The notes below the pieces were generated by a model. The model had not been told where the DNA came from and made no database searches. It saw only the letters and a program-made list of their open reading frames with translations. Shown in pieces: positions 34,385 to 47,237 of a stretch of DNA of 64,000 nt; position 1 is the stretch's first letter; the number at the start of each line of letters is the position of its first letter. The DNA comes from Alkaliphilus sp. NP8 (lineage in GTDB: Bacteria; Bacillota; Clostridia; Peptostreptococcales; Natronincolaceae), in NCBI GenBank assembly GCA_015978205.1, contig JADWMM010000002.1, positions 1 to 64,000 of the forward strand, given 5' to 3'. The position numbers and the translations under genes are program-made.

Positions 34385-37300
34385 TTAAGAACCTTGTAGA
34401 ATATTCGCAATTTTTTTATCTTCTACAGTATCATCAATTTCATTTCTTCTTTCATCTAAAGCTTTAAAAGCTACAGCAAGCATTAGTTTAATTCTATTTA
34501 ATTGATTAACTTCACTAGCACCTGGATCATAATCAACTGCAACAATATTTGCACTAGGATATCTATTTTTAAGCTCTTTAATCATTCCTTTTCCTGTTAC
34601 ATGGTTCGGCAGACAAGCAAATGGTTGCATACACAATACATTAGAAACTCCTTCTTCAATTAGCTCTATCATTTCTGCAGTCAAGAACCAACCTTCTCCT
34701 GTTTGGTTTCCTAAAGAAAGAAGTTTTGATGCACTTTTAGAAAGCTGCCTGATAGATTTAGGTGCCGTAAATCTATTACTTGTATTTAATGCGATTTTCA
34801 TCTCTTTACGATAATATTCTATAATTTTTATAACTGTATTTCCTATTAATCTGACTTTTTTACTTCCAGCTAATTCTGTATTTTTAAACTCATGATTGTA
34901 GGCAGAATATAGGAAAAAGTCCATAAGATCTGGCATTACTGCCTCTGCACCTTCAGCTTCTAGAATGTTTACAATATCATTATTTGCTGTAGGGTGAAAC
35001 TTAACCAAAATTTCTCCTACTAAACCTACCTTTGGTTTTTCTATATCTTTAATTTCAAGGTTATCAAAATCTTTAACAATCCTTCTTACATTATTCTTAA
35101 ATTCTTTAAAGCTGCCTTTAGCTACTGCATGATTACATATTTTTACCCATTTTTCATATAGAATATTGCTTGATCCTGGTATTTTTTCGTAAGGTCTAAC
35201 TTTATAAAGGACTCTCATGAAAAGATCTCCATATAAAAGAGCCATTATACCTTTATGAATTAAAGCAGGAGTTAATTTAAACCCAGGATTTTTTTCTAGT
35301 CCTGATGCATTAAGTGATATTACCGGTATATGACCAAAGCCAGCAGATTTTAATCCTTTTCGTAAAAATCCAATATAATTTGTAGCACGACAACCTCCAC
35401 CAGTTTGGCTTATTATTACAGAAGTATTGTTTAAATCATATTTACCAGATTTTAAGGCTTCTATAATTTGCCCTACAACTATAATAGATGGATAGCAAGC
35501 ATCATTATTAACATATTTTAATCCTTCATCTACTGCATTTTTATCTACAGATGGAAGTATTTCTAAATTATATCCAGATTTCTTAAAAACATGCTCTAAA
35601 AATTGAAAATGTATAGGTGATAATTGTGGTACTAATATTGTATGCTTATCCTTCATATCCTCTGTAAATACAACTCGTTCTGGTCTTGATCCTATTTTTT
35701 TAGGTATAAATCCATTTTTTTCTCTTTCTTCAAGTGCTGCCTTTAGTGAGCGAATTCTTATTTTAGCTGCTCCTAAATTACTACCTTCATCTATTTTTAA
35801 TGTAGTATATATTTTCCCATAGTTATCCAATATTTCTTTTACTTCATCTGTAGTTACAGCATCTAGTCCACATCCAAAAGAATTAAGTTGAATGAGCTCT
35901 AAATTAGGGTGTGCTGCTACAAAGCTAGCCGCATTATATAGTCTTGAATGGTATACCCATTGATCTACTACACCTAAAGGTCTTTCGACTTTACCTAAAT
36001 GTGCAATCGAGTCCTCGGTTAAAACAGGCATATCAAAAGAAGTTATTAATCCAGAAATACCATGATGAATTTCAGGATCTATTTGATAAGGTCTACCTGC
36101 TAATACTATAGCTCTCTTTCCACTTTCTTCAATATATTTTAATACTTCTTCTCCTTTTTTACGAATATCCTGCTTACATTTTTCTTCTTCTTCCCAAGCC
36201 TTATCTACAGCATTGTTTATCTCTTGCTTATCAATACCCATAAATTTAAATTCTTCTAAAAGTCGTTTTTTAAGTTTTTTCTTATGATATATCGGAAGGA
36301 AAGGATTCATAAACAGAATATCCTTATCCTTTAAAATTTCCATGTTATTCTTAATAACTTCTGGGTAAGAAGTTACAATTGGGCAGTTATAGTGGTTATC
36401 TGCATTAGCATTTTCTTTTTTCTCGTAAGGAATACAAGGGTAAAAAATAAAATCTAATCCCATTTCCACAAGTGATTCAATATGACCATGTGCAAGTTTT
36501 GCAGGGTAACATGCAGATTCAGATGGTATACTATCGATTCCTTTTCCATATACGTTCTTAGAAGATCTAGGAGATAATTGTACTCTAAAACCTAGTTCTG
36601 TAAAAAATGTAAACCAAAATGGATAATTTTCAAACTGATTCAATACTCTAGGAATACCTACTGATCCTCTCTTTGCTTCATCTTTTTTTAGTGGTTTATA
36701 TGAAAATACTCTTTCATATTTATACTCATATAAATCTGGCACAGATTCTTTCTTTTCTTCAATGCCTGCTCCACGTTCACATCTATTACCTGTTATATGC
36801 TGTCTTCCATCAGAAAATTTATTAACAGTTAAGAGACAATTATTACCACATAATCCACACCGTCTAGTATCTGTGTTCATATTAAATACTTTCAAGTCAT
36901 CTTTGCTTAAAAGAGTAGTTTTACTTCCTTCTATATATCTTTCTTTAGAAATTAAAGCAGCACCAAATGCCCCCATTATGCCTGCAATATTAGGTCTTAC
37001 AACTTCTCTTTCTGATACTAGCTCAAAGGCTCTTAAAACTCCATCATTAAGGAAAGTTCCACCTTGAACGATTATTTTTTCCCCAAGCTCTTTAGGCTCT
37101 CTTATTTTTATTACTTTAAATATAGCATTTTTTATTACAGAATAAGAAAGTCCTGCCGCAATATCTGGTATAGTAGCTCCTTCCTTTTGAGCCTGCTTAA
37201 CACTAGAGTTCATAAATACAGTACATCTAGTACCTAAATCTACTGGCGATCTAGATGTTAAGGATTTCTCTGCAAATTCATGTATCTTCAAATTCATTGA

Positions 37301-38683
37301 GTGTGCAAATGTTTCTAAAAATGACCCACAGCCAGAAGAACAAGCTTCATTTAGCATTATACTATCTATCACACCATCTTTAACCTTCATAGACTTCATA
37401 TCCTGACCACCAATATCTAATATAAAATCTACTCCCGGCAAGAAAAATTCTGATGCTTTATAATGTGCTATAGTTTCAATTTCTCCAATATCAATAGATA
37501 GAGCTTCTTTTAACAATGATTCACCATATCCAGTCACTGCAGAATTTACTATTTCAACATTTTCTGGTAGGTTATCATAAAGATCTTTCAAAACAGTTAC
37601 TGTGGAGTTAAAAGGACTTCCCTGATTACTTCCATAATGGGAATATAATAAAGATCCATCCTCTCCAATTAATACTACTTTTGTAGTCGTTGAGCCTGCA
37701 TCTATTCCTAAGTAAGCTTTTCCTTTATATTCTTGTAGATTTTTTTCTTTTACTTCATTTTTGCTATGTCTATTTTTAAACTCTTTAAGTTCATTTTCAT
37801 CTTTAAAAAGTGGTCTTAATGTACTTACTTCATTACTTACTTCGTTATCCCACAAATTCACTCTTTTAACTAGATTTTCAAAGGTTATTATTTTTTCGTC
37901 TTTGGCATCTAAAGCAGCTCCTATGGCTACAAAAAGCTGAGAATTTTCTGGGAACACAACTTCATCTTTAGTAAGATGTAAAGTTTCTATAAATCTTTCT
38001 CTAAGCTCTGATAAAAAGTATAAAGGTCCTCCTAAAAAAGCTACATTTCCTTTAATCGGTTTACCACATGCAAGACCACCTATAGTTTGATTTACTACTG
38101 CTTGAAGAACTGATGCTGCAATATTTTCTTTTGCTGCTCCTTCATTTAATAAAGGTTGAACATCAGTTTTAGCAAAAACCCCACATCTAGAAGCAATAGA
38201 ATATATAGTTGTATGTTTTTTAGCTAGTTCATTAACACCTAATGCATCTGTTTGAAGTAGTGCTGCCATTTGATCTATAAATGCTCCAGTTCCACCAGCA
38301 CAAGTTCCATTCATTCTCTGTTCAATTTGTCCCGATAAATAGGTAATTTTTGCATCTTCACCACCTAACTCTATTACAACATCAGTGTGAGGATAATATT
38401 TTTCAATTGCATTTGTGCTAGAAACTACTTCTTGAATAAAAGAAATATCTAACCACTTTGATACGGATAACCCCCCTGATCCTGTTGTCTTTACTAAGAC
38501 ATCACAATTTTTAAAGTTAGTGTAGGCATCGTTCATAAGGTTTTGTATAGTCTTTTTAATATCAGCATAATGTCTTTCGTATCGACTATAGACAAGTTTA
38601 TAGTTTTTGTCTAAAATAACTACTTTAACAGTTGTTGATCCTACATCTAACCCCATATATAATCTATTTTTCATTCGATTCAT
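34385..38683 (-). CDS. Giant 2-hydroxyacyl-CoA dehydratase activase-related protein (BadF/BcrAD/HgdC ASKHA domains + DUF2229)
   Basis: Two ASKHA repeats ([30 protein letters not shown]), [22 protein letters not shown]; 1432 aa. Confidence 0.9.
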   Translation of the reverse strand: MNRMKNRLYMGLDVGSTTVKVVILDKNYKLVYSRYERHYADIKKTIQNLMNDAYTNFKNCDVLVKTTGSGGLSVSKWLDISFIQEVVSSTNAIEKYYPHTDVVIELGGEDAKITYLSGQIEQRMNGTCAGGTGAFIDQMAALLQTDALGVNELAKKHTTIYSIASRCGVFAKTDVQPLLNEGAAKENIAASVLQAVVNQTIGGLACGKPIKGNVAFLGGPLYFLSELRERFIETLHLTKDEVVFPENSQLFVAIGAALDAKDEKIITFENLVKRVNLWDNEVSNEVSTLRPLFKDENELKEFKNRHSKNEVKEKNLQEYKGKAYLGIDAGSTTTKVVLIGEDGSLLYSHYGSNQGSPFNSTVTVLKDLYDNLPENVEIVNSAVTGYGESLLKEALSIDIGEIETIAHYKASEFFLPGVDFILDIGGQDMKSMKVKDGVIDSIMLNEACSSGCGSFLETFAHSMNLKIHEFAEKSLTSRSPVDLGTRCTVFMNSSVKQAQKEGATIPDIAAGLSYSVIKNAIFKVIKIREPKELGEKIIVQGGTFLNDGVLRAFELVSEREVVRPNIAGIMGAFGAALISKERYIEGSKTTLLSKDDLKVFNMNTDTRRCGLCGNNCLLTVNKFSDGRQHITGNRCERGAGIEEKKESVPDLYEYKYERVFSYKPLKKDEAKRGSVGIPRVLNQFENYPFWFTFFTELGFRVQLSPRSSKNVYGKGIDSIPSESACYPAKLAHGHIESLVEMGLDFIFYPCIPYEKKENANADNHYNCPIVTSYPEVIKNNMEILKDKDILFMNPFLPIYHKKKLKKRLLEEFKFMGIDKQEINNAVDKAWEEEEKCKQDIRKKGEEVLKYIEESGKRAIVLAGRPYQIDPEIHHGISGLITSFDMPVLTEDSIAHLGKVERPLGVVDQWVYHSRLYNAASFVAAHPNLELIQLNSFGCGLDAVTTDEVKEILDNYGKIYTTLKIDEGSNLGAAKIRIRSLKAALEEREKNGFIPKKIGSRPERVVFTEDMKDKHTILVPQLSPIHFQFLEHVFKKSGYNLEILPSVDKNAVDEGLKYVNNDACYPSIIVVGQIIEALKSGKYDLNNTSVIISQTGGGCRATNYIGFLRKGLKSAGFGHIPVISLNASGLEKNPGFKLTPALIHKGIMALLYGDLFMRVLYKVRPYEKIPGSSNILYEKWVKICNHAVAKGSFKEFKNNVRRIVKDFDNLEIKDIEKPKVGLVGEILVKFHPTANNDIVNILEAEGAEAVMPDLMDFFLYSAYNHEFKNTELAGSKKVRLIGNTVIKIIEYYRKEMKIALNTSNRFTAPKSIRQLSKSASKLLSLGNQTGEGWFLTAEMIELIEEGVSNVLCMQPFACLPNHVTGKGMIKELKNRYPSANIVAVDYDPGASEVNQLNRIKLMLAVAFKALDERRNEIDDTVEDKKIANILQGS

Positions 38684-39049
38684 CTACCTCTCAAATGATA
38701 TTAATGTTTTAATATTTTAAATATATATAATTAAACATTGAGCCTTAATTATATATATTATATTCCTATAAAATATAGATGTAAATATTTTAATTTTTAA
38801 TAATAATTTGATATTTATATTTGATTTTCCTTTTTTTAAATATACCCCCTTCCAGTATTTTAACACAAAAATAAACAACTTTAATATTAAAACTATAGTT
38901 AATGCATCTTATTACAAAAATGATGATTATTTTACATTGCTTACGGATAAAATGAATGGTATAATCCTTTCTTGGCATAAAAAAATCTACAATTATATTT
39001 TTACTAAACTGTAATTAAACAAACTTTTTTTGAAAAGGAGGATGAATTT

Positions 39050-40025
39050 TTGTCAAATCAAGATTTAAAAGTATTATATGGAGATGTTTGGGCATTTTTA
39101 TTAGGTTGGGTTCAAACTATAATTACTTATCCAGCTTCAGCTGCGGCGCTTGCAATTGCATTTGCAACATTTTCTACATTTTTTATTCCTTTAACAGATA
39201 TACAACAAAAGCTACTTGCAATATTTATTTTACTATTTGTAGTGATTATGAATATCATTGCTACTAAATTTGGGGGTATGATACAACTTATTTCAACTAT
39301 TGGTAAGCTTATTCCTATTATTGTTATTATTGGATTTGGACTAATTAAAGGAACAGCAAACGACTTGAACTTTATAAAAACTACTGCTCCTAGCTTAGGT
39401 TTTGGTGCAGCTCTGCTTGGTACTCTTTGGGCATATGATGGATGGGTTGGTGTAACAACCATTGCAGGAGAGCTTAAAAATCCAAGTAAAAACCTTCCAA
39501 GAGCAATTATTATAGGAGTATCTTCTGTTATAGGAGTTTATATAATATTTAATTTAGCTCTTTTAAAAGTTATGCCTATGAATGAAATTATTTCATCTTC
39601 TAAGCCAGCATCTGATGTTGCTACTATACTTTTTGGAAAAGGAACAACTTCCTTTTTCTAACTTTTTAAAACAAGTTCATCCAAAATTTAATACTCCAGC
39701 CAACTCCTTAATTGTAATAACAGTATTGGCAATATTATATATACTATCTGGTTCATTCAACACTCTAACAGATTTAACTATTTTTATACTATGGATATTC
39801 TTTGTAATGACTGTATGTGGTATATTCATCTTAAGAAGAAGAAAGGACATAGAAAAACCAGAATATAGAGTTCCTCTTTATCCTATTCTTCCTCCTATTG
39901 GTATTTTAGGTGGATCTTATATATTATATAGCACACTAGTAAGTTCCCCAATAAATTCTATTATAGGAATTGGGATTGCTTTATTAGGTCTGCCTTTCTA
40001 CTTTTATTTAAAAAATAAAAAATAA
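39050..40025 (+). pseudogene. APC-family amino acid permease (SteT-like), deleted and frameshifted
   Basis: Two ORFs in different frames: MSNQDLKVLYGDVWAFLLGWVQTIITYPA...ATILFGKGTTSFF* and LPFSNFLKQVHPKFNTPANSLIV...; N-terminal TMs and about one TM region at the break are missing. Confidence 0.8.
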
Positions 40026-40046
40026 AAATAGTTTAATAATAGATAA

Positions 40047-40078
40047 AAAAGACTTGCAAAACATTGCAAGTCTTTTTC
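40047..40078. terminator. Intrinsic terminator
   Basis: AAGACTTGCAA-AACA-TTGCAAGTCTTTTT. Confidence 0.8.
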
Positions 40079-40116
40079 TATAATCTATGTAAATGTATAA
40101 CAAATTCATTACTAAC

Positions 40117-40647
40117 CTAAAACATTAATCTAGCTATAATTACAGCAGTTATTATACCTACTGCGTCTGCAATTAAACCTGCAGGAAGTGCGTGTCTTGT
40201 TTTCTTAATAGATACAGCTCCAAAATAAACTGCTAAAACATAAAATGTAGTTTCTGTAGATCCCATCATAATTGAAGACATTCGACCTATTAAAGAATCT
40301 GCACCATGTGTAGTAATTAAATCTGTCATTACACCTGTTGCTCCTCCCCCTGATAACGGCCTCATAATAGCCATAGGTACTGTTTCAGCAGGCATTCCTA
40401 TTAAGCCTGTCACTGGACTTAATAATGATGTAAGTCCATCCATAGCTCCTGAAGCTCTAAATACGCCAATACTTACAAGCATAGCAACTAAATACGGAAT
40501 TATTCTTACAGCAGTTTGAAATCCTTCCTTTGCTCCATCTGTAAATGCTTCATATACCTTCACCTTTTTAATAAATCCATAGGCAGGTATAGCTAATAAT
40601 ATAAATGGTATGGCAAAATCAGAAATTATTTGAATAAAATTTAACAT
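40117..40647 (-). CDS. spmB: Spore maturation protein B
   Basis: GFQTAVRIIPYLVAMLVSIGVFRASGAMD, GSTETTFYVLAVYFG. Confidence 0.93.
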   Translation of the reverse strand: MLNFIQIISDFAIPFILLAIPAYGFIKKVKVYEAFTDGAKEGFQTAVRIIPYLVAMLVSIGVFRASGAMDGLTSLLSPVTGLIGMPAETVPMAIMRPLSGGGATGVMTDLITTHGADSLIGRMSSIMMGSTETTFYVLAVYFGAVSIKKTRHALPAGLIADAVGIITAVIIARLMF

Positions 40648-40659
40648 CTTTATACCTCC

Positions 40660-41271
40660 CTATTTTATATTTTCATTTTCAATATCCATTTGAAAGCGTG
40701 GTAATCTTTGTAATAATTTTACTGTTATAACCGCTGCAACGGTAGATGCAGCTGTAGCTATAATTGTTGGACCTATAATTTCTGCAGGGTTAGCAGAGCC
40801 AGCAGATGCGCGAATAGCTATAACTGAAGCAGGTATAAGAGTTACAGAAGATGTATTTATAGCTAAAAAAGTAACCATAGCATCAGTAGCTGTATCTTCA
40901 GTAGGATTAAGTGTTTGAAGTTCATTCATTGCTTTCAGCCCTAAAGGTGTAGCTGCATTGCCTAAACCTAACACATTAGCAGCCATATTCATTATGATGG
41001 CTCCCATAGCAGGATGCTCTGGTGGGACATCTGGAAAAAGTTTAACCATTATAATTTTTAGTGCCCTTGATAAAAGTTGAATAAGACCTGACTTCTCTGC
41101 TATTTTCATTATTCCAAGCCACAATGCCATTACACCTATTAATCCTATTGATATTTCTACCGCAAGTTCTGCACTACTAATAGCTGCATCCGTTATTGCA
41201 GTTATATTTCCATTAATTGCTCCAAAAATTACTCCTACAGCAATCATCAAAAACCAGATAATATTTATCAT
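40660..41271 (-). CDS. spmA: Spore maturation protein A
   Basis: MNMAANVLGLGNAATPLGLKAMNELQ, LINTSSVTLIPASVIAIR-like region. Confidence 0.93.
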   Translation of the reverse strand: MINIIWFLMIAVGVIFGAINGNITAITDAAISSAELAVEISIGLIGVMALWLGIMKIAEKSGLIQLLSRALKIIMVKLFPDVPPEHPAMGAIIMNMAANVLGLGNAATPLGLKAMNELQTLNPTEDTATDAMVTFLAINTSSVTLIPASVIAIRASAGSANPAEIIGPTIIATAASTVAAVITVKLLQRLPRFQMDIENENIK

Positions 41272-41409
41272 TTTGTCAGCTCCTTTATACTTTATTAATA
41301 CAATATTTATGCTTATTTCAAATTGAATATTTCAATTTTCTGAAAATTATACATTTACTTTTGAAATGTAATTATAAAAACATATACTTTGATATACTAT
41401 AAAAACGTG

Positions 41410-41460
41410 AAAAAGCTCTATAAAGTAGACTAATGTTTCGTCTACTTTATAGAGCTTTTT
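41410..41460 (-). terminator. Terminator of chemoreceptor gene
   Basis: AAAAAGCTCTATAAAGTAGAC/GTCTACTTTATAGAGCTTTTT, 21-bp perfect stem. Confidence 0.85.
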
Positions 41461-41476
41461 ATGTTTATTTAAGATA

Positions 41477-43465
41477 TTATATTTTAAACTTGTCTACTAA
41501 TTCTATCATCTCTTGAGCTAAATGACTTAGACTTTCACTCGAGTTAGCAATTTCATGAATAGAAGCACTTTGCTCTTCAGAAGCGGCAGATACTTCTTGA
41601 GTACTTGCTGCGTTTTCTTCAGCTATTGCGGTTAAATTATTTAATATACTAATCACGTCTTCTTGATTTTTATTTATTAGGTCACTCGTATCATCTAACC
41701 GATTAATCATATACTTTATCTTTTCAACAGATTCAGCAATTCCTGTAAATTTATCTTCTGTTTGCTTAAAGCTTTCTTGTTGCATATCTATAGCATTAAT
41801 TACATCACTTATAGTAGATTCAGAATCATCTGTACTCTGCTGAAGCTGACTAACCATATTATCTATAACTGCAATTGACTCTTTAGATTCCTCAGCTAGT
41901 TTTCTAATTTCTTCTGCAACTACAGCAAATCCTCTTCCAGATTCTCCTGCTCTTGCTGCTTCAATAGATGCATTTAATGCTAATAAATTAGTTTGTTGTG
42001 CAATTCCTTTAATTAAATCACTAGCTTCTGTAATTTTTGCCGCATTACTTGTTGTATCTTTAATCCCTTCATATACTTTTCGAACTCCTTTGCTACTGTT
42101 AATAGTTTTATCATTTAATTCTTTCATTAAATTATTTCCTTCATTTTTTAATTCCAATACTTTGTCAGCAAATGTGCTTAATTTATTAGCATTTTCTTGA
42201 TTTGCTTTTACCATTTTTCCTAATTCTATAGCAGAACTAGATCCTACTTCGGTGTCACTAGCCTGCTCTTCAGCTGCACTTGCAATTTGCTCTACTGTTT
42301 TAGAGATTTCTTCAGAAACCATAGCAGATTCTTCAGATGTTGCAGTTAACTCTTGTGATGAAGAGGCTACCTTAATAGAAGCATCCTTAACTTCATTTAC
42401 AATATTTCTTAAATTTTGATTTATAGATTGAACAGACCTGGCTAATAACCCTACTTCATCCTTTAGCTTTAATTGTTTTTCTGGTATATCTTTAGTAATA
42501 TCTAGATTTGCAATTTGCTCAGCATATTTAGCTGTTACCTTTATAGGTTCTACTAATTTACTACTTAATATAAATATTAATATACTTGCTAATACAATAA
42601 TTACTATTGTTGTACTAATAATCTGTGTTTTCATTTCTTTAACACTTTGTAGCACTTCACTTTCGAAACTACCTACTCCTATTAACCAATCTGTATTTGG
42701 TATAGGAGACATTCCTATATATCGGGCATTCCCTAAAAATTCATATGTAATAGTATCTGAAGATGTCATATCCATTTTTTGCATAGCTAATCCTAAATTC
42801 TTAAGTTCTCCATCTGTTTCAATATCTTTAAAAGCATTTTGCTTATTTAAAACATACTTCTCATTTTCGTGAGCATACATAGTACCATCTTTACCTATAA
42901 TGTATGAATAGCCATTTTCACCGAATCCTATTCTTTTAATAGTTTCATTTAATGCAGTGGCAGGTTTCCGTCCTATTAAAACTCCTACTACCTTCTCTTC
43001 CTGTTTAATTGGAGTAGCAAACATTAACACCATTTCATCTGTTACTCTACTCAATATTAAATCCGAAGTATTTGCTTCTCCTTCAAAAGCTTTTTTTACA
43101 TATTCTCTATCACCTAATTCTGCTGTAGAACCATCACTATATAAAGCTGTCCCATCAGAATGTACAATTCCTAATCCTAGAAAATCAAAGTAATCAATAT
43201 CTTTTTCCAATTCTGACTTTTGAATATTCCAGTCCATACTTTTTATTTCATTTTTATTAGCAATAGATTGAAGTTCTAATAATTGATTCTGAATTTTATT
43301 TTCTACTAACATTCCCCCTTCTATCGATAAATTTTCTATGGCATTATTAACTTCGTTTATAATTGCATCTGAAGATTTTTTATAAGATATACTTCCTAGT
43401 ACTGTAGACGTAACTAATAATATTAGTACTATATAAAATACTAATTTAAATTTTATGCTTTTCAT
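41477..43465 (-). CDS. Methyl-accepting chemotaxis protein with Cache-type sensor
   Basis: [40 protein letters not shown]; extracellular Cache-like region. Confidence 0.95.
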   Translation of the reverse strand: MKSIKFKLVFYIVLILLVTSTVLGSISYKKSSDAIINEVNNAIENLSIEGGMLVENKIQNQLLELQSIANKNEIKSMDWNIQKSELEKDIDYFDFLGLGIVHSDGTALYSDGSTAELGDREYVKKAFEGEANTSDLILSRVTDEMVLMFATPIKQEEKVVGVLIGRKPATALNETIKRIGFGENGYSYIIGKDGTMYAHENEKYVLNKQNAFKDIETDGELKNLGLAMQKMDMTSSDTITYEFLGNARYIGMSPIPNTDWLIGVGSFESEVLQSVKEMKTQIISTTIVIIVLASILIFILSSKLVEPIKVTAKYAEQIANLDITKDIPEKQLKLKDEVGLLARSVQSINQNLRNIVNEVKDASIKVASSSQELTATSEESAMVSEEISKTVEQIASAAEEQASDTEVGSSSAIELGKMVKANQENANKLSTFADKVLELKNEGNNLMKELNDKTINSSKGVRKVYEGIKDTTSNAAKITEASDLIKGIAQQTNLLALNASIEAARAGESGRGFAVVAEEIRKLAEESKESIAVIDNMVSQLQQSTDDSESTISDVINAIDMQQESFKQTEDKFTGIAESVEKIKYMINRLDDTSDLINKNQEDVISILNNLTAIAEENAASTQEVSAASEEQSASIHEIANSSESLSHLAQEMIELVDKFKI

Positions 43466-43625
43466 TTTATATCACTCCTAATTATGTCTTACATTCAAAT
43501 CCATTATTTGGTATAATATATACTGTGTTTAAATCGTATTTTGCTAATAATAATGCATTATGAATAATATATATCCATTGCTTAACATTTTAAACTTACA
43601 ATTGGTAAGATAGGAGGAAAATATT

Positions 43626-43904
43626 TTGTCTTATAAACATAACGATGCAAATTATAAATTTTTTCAGCATAAACAGTGTGAATTTTTTCCATGTCATAAA
43701 ATAAATGATTCGAATGAATTTAATTGCTTATTTTGTTATTGTCCACTATACATGCTAAAAGAAAGGTGTGGAGGAAATTTTAAATATACTGAAAATGGTA
43801 TTAAAGACTGTTCTAAATGTACAGTTCCACATGGAAAATATGGATATGATCATGTTATGTCTAAAATGATTGATGTTATGCGTACAAGTAAAAAAGATAA
43901 ATAA
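43626..43904 (+). CDS. Cysteine-rich small domain protein (zf-like)
   Basis: Cys/His pattern CEFFPCHK..NCLFCYCPLY...CGG...KDCSKCTVPHGKYGYDHV; TTG start with AGGAGG upstream. Confidence 0.8.
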   Translation: MSYKHNDANYKFFQHKQCEFFPCHKINDSNEFNCLFCYCPLYMLKERCGGNFKYTENGIKDCSKCTVPHGKYGYDHVMSKMIDVMRTSKKDK

Positions 43905-43913
43905 TAACAAAGT

Positions 43914-43943
43914 AAAGAGGAAGTATTATACTACTTCCTCTTT
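43914..43943. terminator. Bidirectional intrinsic terminator
   Basis: AAAGAGGAAGTA/TACTTCCTCTTT between convergent genes. Confidence 0.85.
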
Positions 43944-43998
43944 ATAAATATCAATGAATTTCTAAAATTTACTTCATAAAACTTTAAAAGATAAGTTA

Positions 43999-44793
43999 CT
44001 ACATGTTTTTAGAACGTTCGACACATGAAATCATAGCATTAATTATAGCACTACGAAAACCCTCATCTTCAAGAGTTTTAACTGCTTCTATTGTTGTTCC
44101 TGCTGGCGAGCAAACCATATCTTTTAACTGTGCTGGATGAAGTTTAGTCTCAAGAACCACCTTAGCACTTCCTAAAACTGCCTGTGCTGCAAAAGTATAA
44201 GCTTGAGCTCTACTCATTCCGTTTAGTACAGCTCCATCGGCTAAAGCTTCAATAAACATATATACATATGCTGGTGAACTACCACTAACAGCTACAACAG
44301 CATCCATCATATATTCTGGAACTACTTCTACACGCCCAAATCCTTCTAACACTCTTTTAACTTCTTTAATCTCTTCTTCAGTTACATATTCATTAGTACA
44401 CATAGCAGTCATGCCTTCTCCTACCATTGCTGGTGTATTTGGCATAGTTCTCACTATTTTTACTTTTTTACCAAATTGATTTTCTAAATCTTCTAGCATT
44501 TGTCCTGGTGCAATAGTAATAATAATTGTATCTTCTTTTATTATTGATGAAATTTCTTTTATAACAATATTATAAAATTGTGGCTTAACAGATAGTATAA
44601 TCATTTCACTGTTAGCTGCAACTTCTTTATTATCCACAGTAATATTTATATCTAGCGTCTTTTTAGCTTTCTCTAGACCTGGCTTATATGCGTCAGAAGT
44701 TATTATTTCATTAGCAGGAATTAAGTTTCCTGTAATAATTCCTCCCATCATAGCCTGCGCCATATTACCACAACCGATAAATCCTAACTTCAT
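43999..44793 (-). CDS. proC: Pyrroline-5-carboxylate reductase
   Basis: GFIGCGNMAQAMMGGI, VRTMPNTPAMVGEGMTA, SGSSPAYVYMFIEALADG. Confidence 0.96.
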   Translation of the reverse strand: MKLGFIGCGNMAQAMMGGIITGNLIPANEIITSDAYKPGLEKAKKTLDINITVDNKEVAANSEMIILSVKPQFYNIVIKEISSIIKEDTIIITIAPGQMLEDLENQFGKKVKIVRTMPNTPAMVGEGMTAMCTNEYVTEEEIKEVKRVLEGFGRVEVVPEYMMDAVVAVSGSSPAYVYMFIEALADGAVLNGMSRAQAYTFAAQAVLGSAKVVLETKLHPAQLKDMVCSPAGTTIEAVKTLEDEGFRSAIINAMISCVERSKNM

Positions 44794-44845
44794 AAATCCA
44801 TCCCTCTTTCCATGTTTTTCATTCGATTTTATTAATTTTAAATTT

Positions 44846-47233
44846 TTATTCTGCTATTGTTCCAAAAGATTGTTCTGTACGTCCAATTATTTCATCTTGA
44901 AGAGCCTTACTTAGATTTCTAAAATGATCACTATATCCAGCAACACGAACTATTAAATCTTTGTATTCTTCTGGATTATTTTGAGCCTTAATTAATATTT
45001 CCTTATCTATTACATTAAATTGGATATGATGTCCATCCATATTGAAATATGAACGAACTAAATTTGCCATATTATCTAATCCTTCTTCTCCTTTAACTAC
45101 TGATGGAGTAAATTTTTGATTTAACAAAGTACCTCCTGTACTTAAATGATCCATCTTTGATGCTGAACGGATTACTGCAGAAGGTCCTAAGGTATCTGCT
45201 CCTTTTTCAGGTGATATACCCTCAGAAAGTGGCTTATGGGCTAATCGTCCATTAGGACTAGCTAACATAACTTCTCCAAAATAAACATGACAAGTAGTTG
45301 GAAGCATATTTATACGGTATTCTCCCCCTTTCATATTTGGGCGTCCATTTACGGTTTCTTTATACGCATTAAATACTTCTTGCATGATTCCATCTGCATA
45401 GTCATCATCATTACCATATTTAGGTGTTTTATTTCTTACTAAATGACTAATAAGATCATGTCCTGCAAAATTGTCTTTTAAAGCTTCCATTAGTTCTTTC
45501 ATTGTAAATCTATTATTATCATATACATTATATTTTATAGCTGATAGAGAATCAGTAATAGTTCCAATGCCAACACCTTGTAAATAATTAGTATTATAAC
45601 GCGCTCCACCTGCGTTATAATCTTTTCCCCTTGATATACAATCGTTAGTAATAACTGATAAAAAAGGCGATGGCATGTATTTAGCATATATAGTCTCTAT
45701 AACATTTGAGCCTTGCATCTTAATATCTACAAAATACTTTATTTGTTTTTTGTAAGCATCAAAAAGTTCTTCATAGCTTTTAAAGTCCTCTGCATAACCA
45801 AGCTTTAATCCTAGTTGTTTTTTATTAACAGCATCATACCCATTATTCAGAGTTAATTCTAATATTTTAGGCAAATTGAAATATCCTGTTAAAATATAAG
45901 CTTCATTTCCAAAAGCTCCTGTTTCAATGCATCCACTAGTTCCTCCTAGGCGAGCATCTTCTATAGTTTTTCCTGCATTTAATAACTCTTGAATTATAGC
46001 TTCTGTATTATAAAAAGCTGGTTGCCCCCATCCTTTTCTAGATACTTCACAAGCTTTTTTTAGAAAATGCTTAGGAGTTTTACGGCTTATTTGAACATTT
46101 GAACTAGGCTGTAATAGTTTCATCTCATCCATACAATCTAATATTAAGTAGCTTACTTCATTTACTCCATCTTGCCCATCAGCAGTAATTCCACCAGTAT
46201 TTATATTTGCAAAGTCTGTATATGTACTACTTTCTTTTAATGTTACTCCTACCTTTGGTGGTGCCGGTTGGTTATTAAATTTAACCCATAGACACTGTAG
46301 TAATTCTAGTGCTTTTTCATCATCTAATCTTCCTTTAGACACTTCGTTTTTATAGAAAGGATATAAATGTTGATCTAATCTACCAGGACTAAAAGCATCC
46401 CATGGATTAATCTCAGTAGTAACTCCCAAGTGTACAAACCAATACATTTGAATAGCTTGCCAATACGTTTCAGGCTTATTAGCAGGAACTACATCACAAT
46501 TTTTAGCTATTTGTAAAAGTTCTTCTTTTCTAACTGGATCAGTTTCCTTTTCTGCCATATCTCTTGCTAATGCTGCATATCTTTCTCCTAAAATAATAAT
46601 TGCATCACATGTAATATCCATAGCTTTTAACTGTTCATGCTTACTAACAGCTTCAGAATCATTTAGAAAATCTAGTGATTCTATTTGGTTTCTAATCTTT
46701 TCTTTATAATCTTTAAATCCATTTTCATATATAGCTGTAGATCCTACAGTATGTCCTGGACCTCTTTGTTCCATAAATTCTGTAAAGATTCCAGATTCAT
46801 AGCAAGCTTTCCACTCATCAGTCATAGAATTTAATATACGAGTACGAATTGAACGATCCTTCCAATAAGGAATAATCTTTTCTTCCTGTAACTTAAAGTC
46901 TTCTTCACTTACTTTAAAGCTAATTAACTCTCTATCATTCATAATTTTCATATCTTCTAAAGTATGACAGCATAACTCTGGAAAAGTTGGAGATTTTTGT
47001 GGGCCATCACCCTTTTCACCTACAATTAACTCCCCATCATTTATACACAAAGTTTTATTTTCCATAAAATGTTTAAAAGCTAATGCACGCATTTCTGGAA
47101 TAGATACAGTACCGTCATATTTCATATAAGCATCTGTCATTAAATCAGCACGCTCCATATAAATTCTAGGATCGGTAGTTACACTTTCTTTACGTAAATT
47201 TCTTATTCTTTCATTCATACCTCTAAGTTTCAT
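44846..47233 (-). CDS. hypD: trans-4-hydroxy-L-proline dehydratase (glycyl radical enzyme)
   Basis: GGTSGCIETGAFG catalytic Cys region, RVAGYSDHF glycyl radical loop, high recalled similarity to C. difficile HypD, proC adjacent. Confidence 0.93.
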   Translation of the reverse strand: MKLRGMNERIRNLRKESVTTDPRIYMERADLMTDAYMKYDGTVSIPEMRALAFKHFMENKTLCINDGELIVGEKGDGPQKSPTFPELCCHTLEDMKIMNDRELISFKVSEEDFKLQEEKIIPYWKDRSIRTRILNSMTDEWKACYESGIFTEFMEQRGPGHTVGSTAIYENGFKDYKEKIRNQIESLDFLNDSEAVSKHEQLKAMDITCDAIIILGERYAALARDMAEKETDPVRKEELLQIAKNCDVVPANKPETYWQAIQMYWFVHLGVTTEINPWDAFSPGRLDQHLYPFYKNEVSKGRLDDEKALELLQCLWVKFNNQPAPPKVGVTLKESSTYTDFANINTGGITADGQDGVNEVSYLILDCMDEMKLLQPSSNVQISRKTPKHFLKKACEVSRKGWGQPAFYNTEAIIQELLNAGKTIEDARLGGTSGCIETGAFGNEAYILTGYFNLPKILELTLNNGYDAVNKKQLGLKLGYAEDFKSYEELFDAYKKQIKYFVDIKMQGSNVIETIYAKYMPSPFLSVITNDCISRGKDYNAGGARYNTNYLQGVGIGTITDSLSAIKYNVYDNNRFTMKELMEALKDNFAGHDLISHLVRNKTPKYGNDDDYADGIMQEVFNAYKETVNGRPNMKGGEYRINMLPTTCHVYFGEVMLASPNGRLAHKPLSEGISPEKGADTLGPSAVIRSASKMDHLSTGGTLLNQKFTPSVVKGEEGLDNMANLVRSYFNMDGHHIQFNVIDKEILIKAQNNPEEYKDLIVRVAGYSDHFRNLSKALQDEIIGRTEQSFGTIAE

Positions 47234-47237
47234 ACAA

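Noticed and set aside
38790-39014. Overlapping ORFs on both strands between activase and permease pseudogene
   Set aside because: AT-rich intergenic sequence; no family resemblance.
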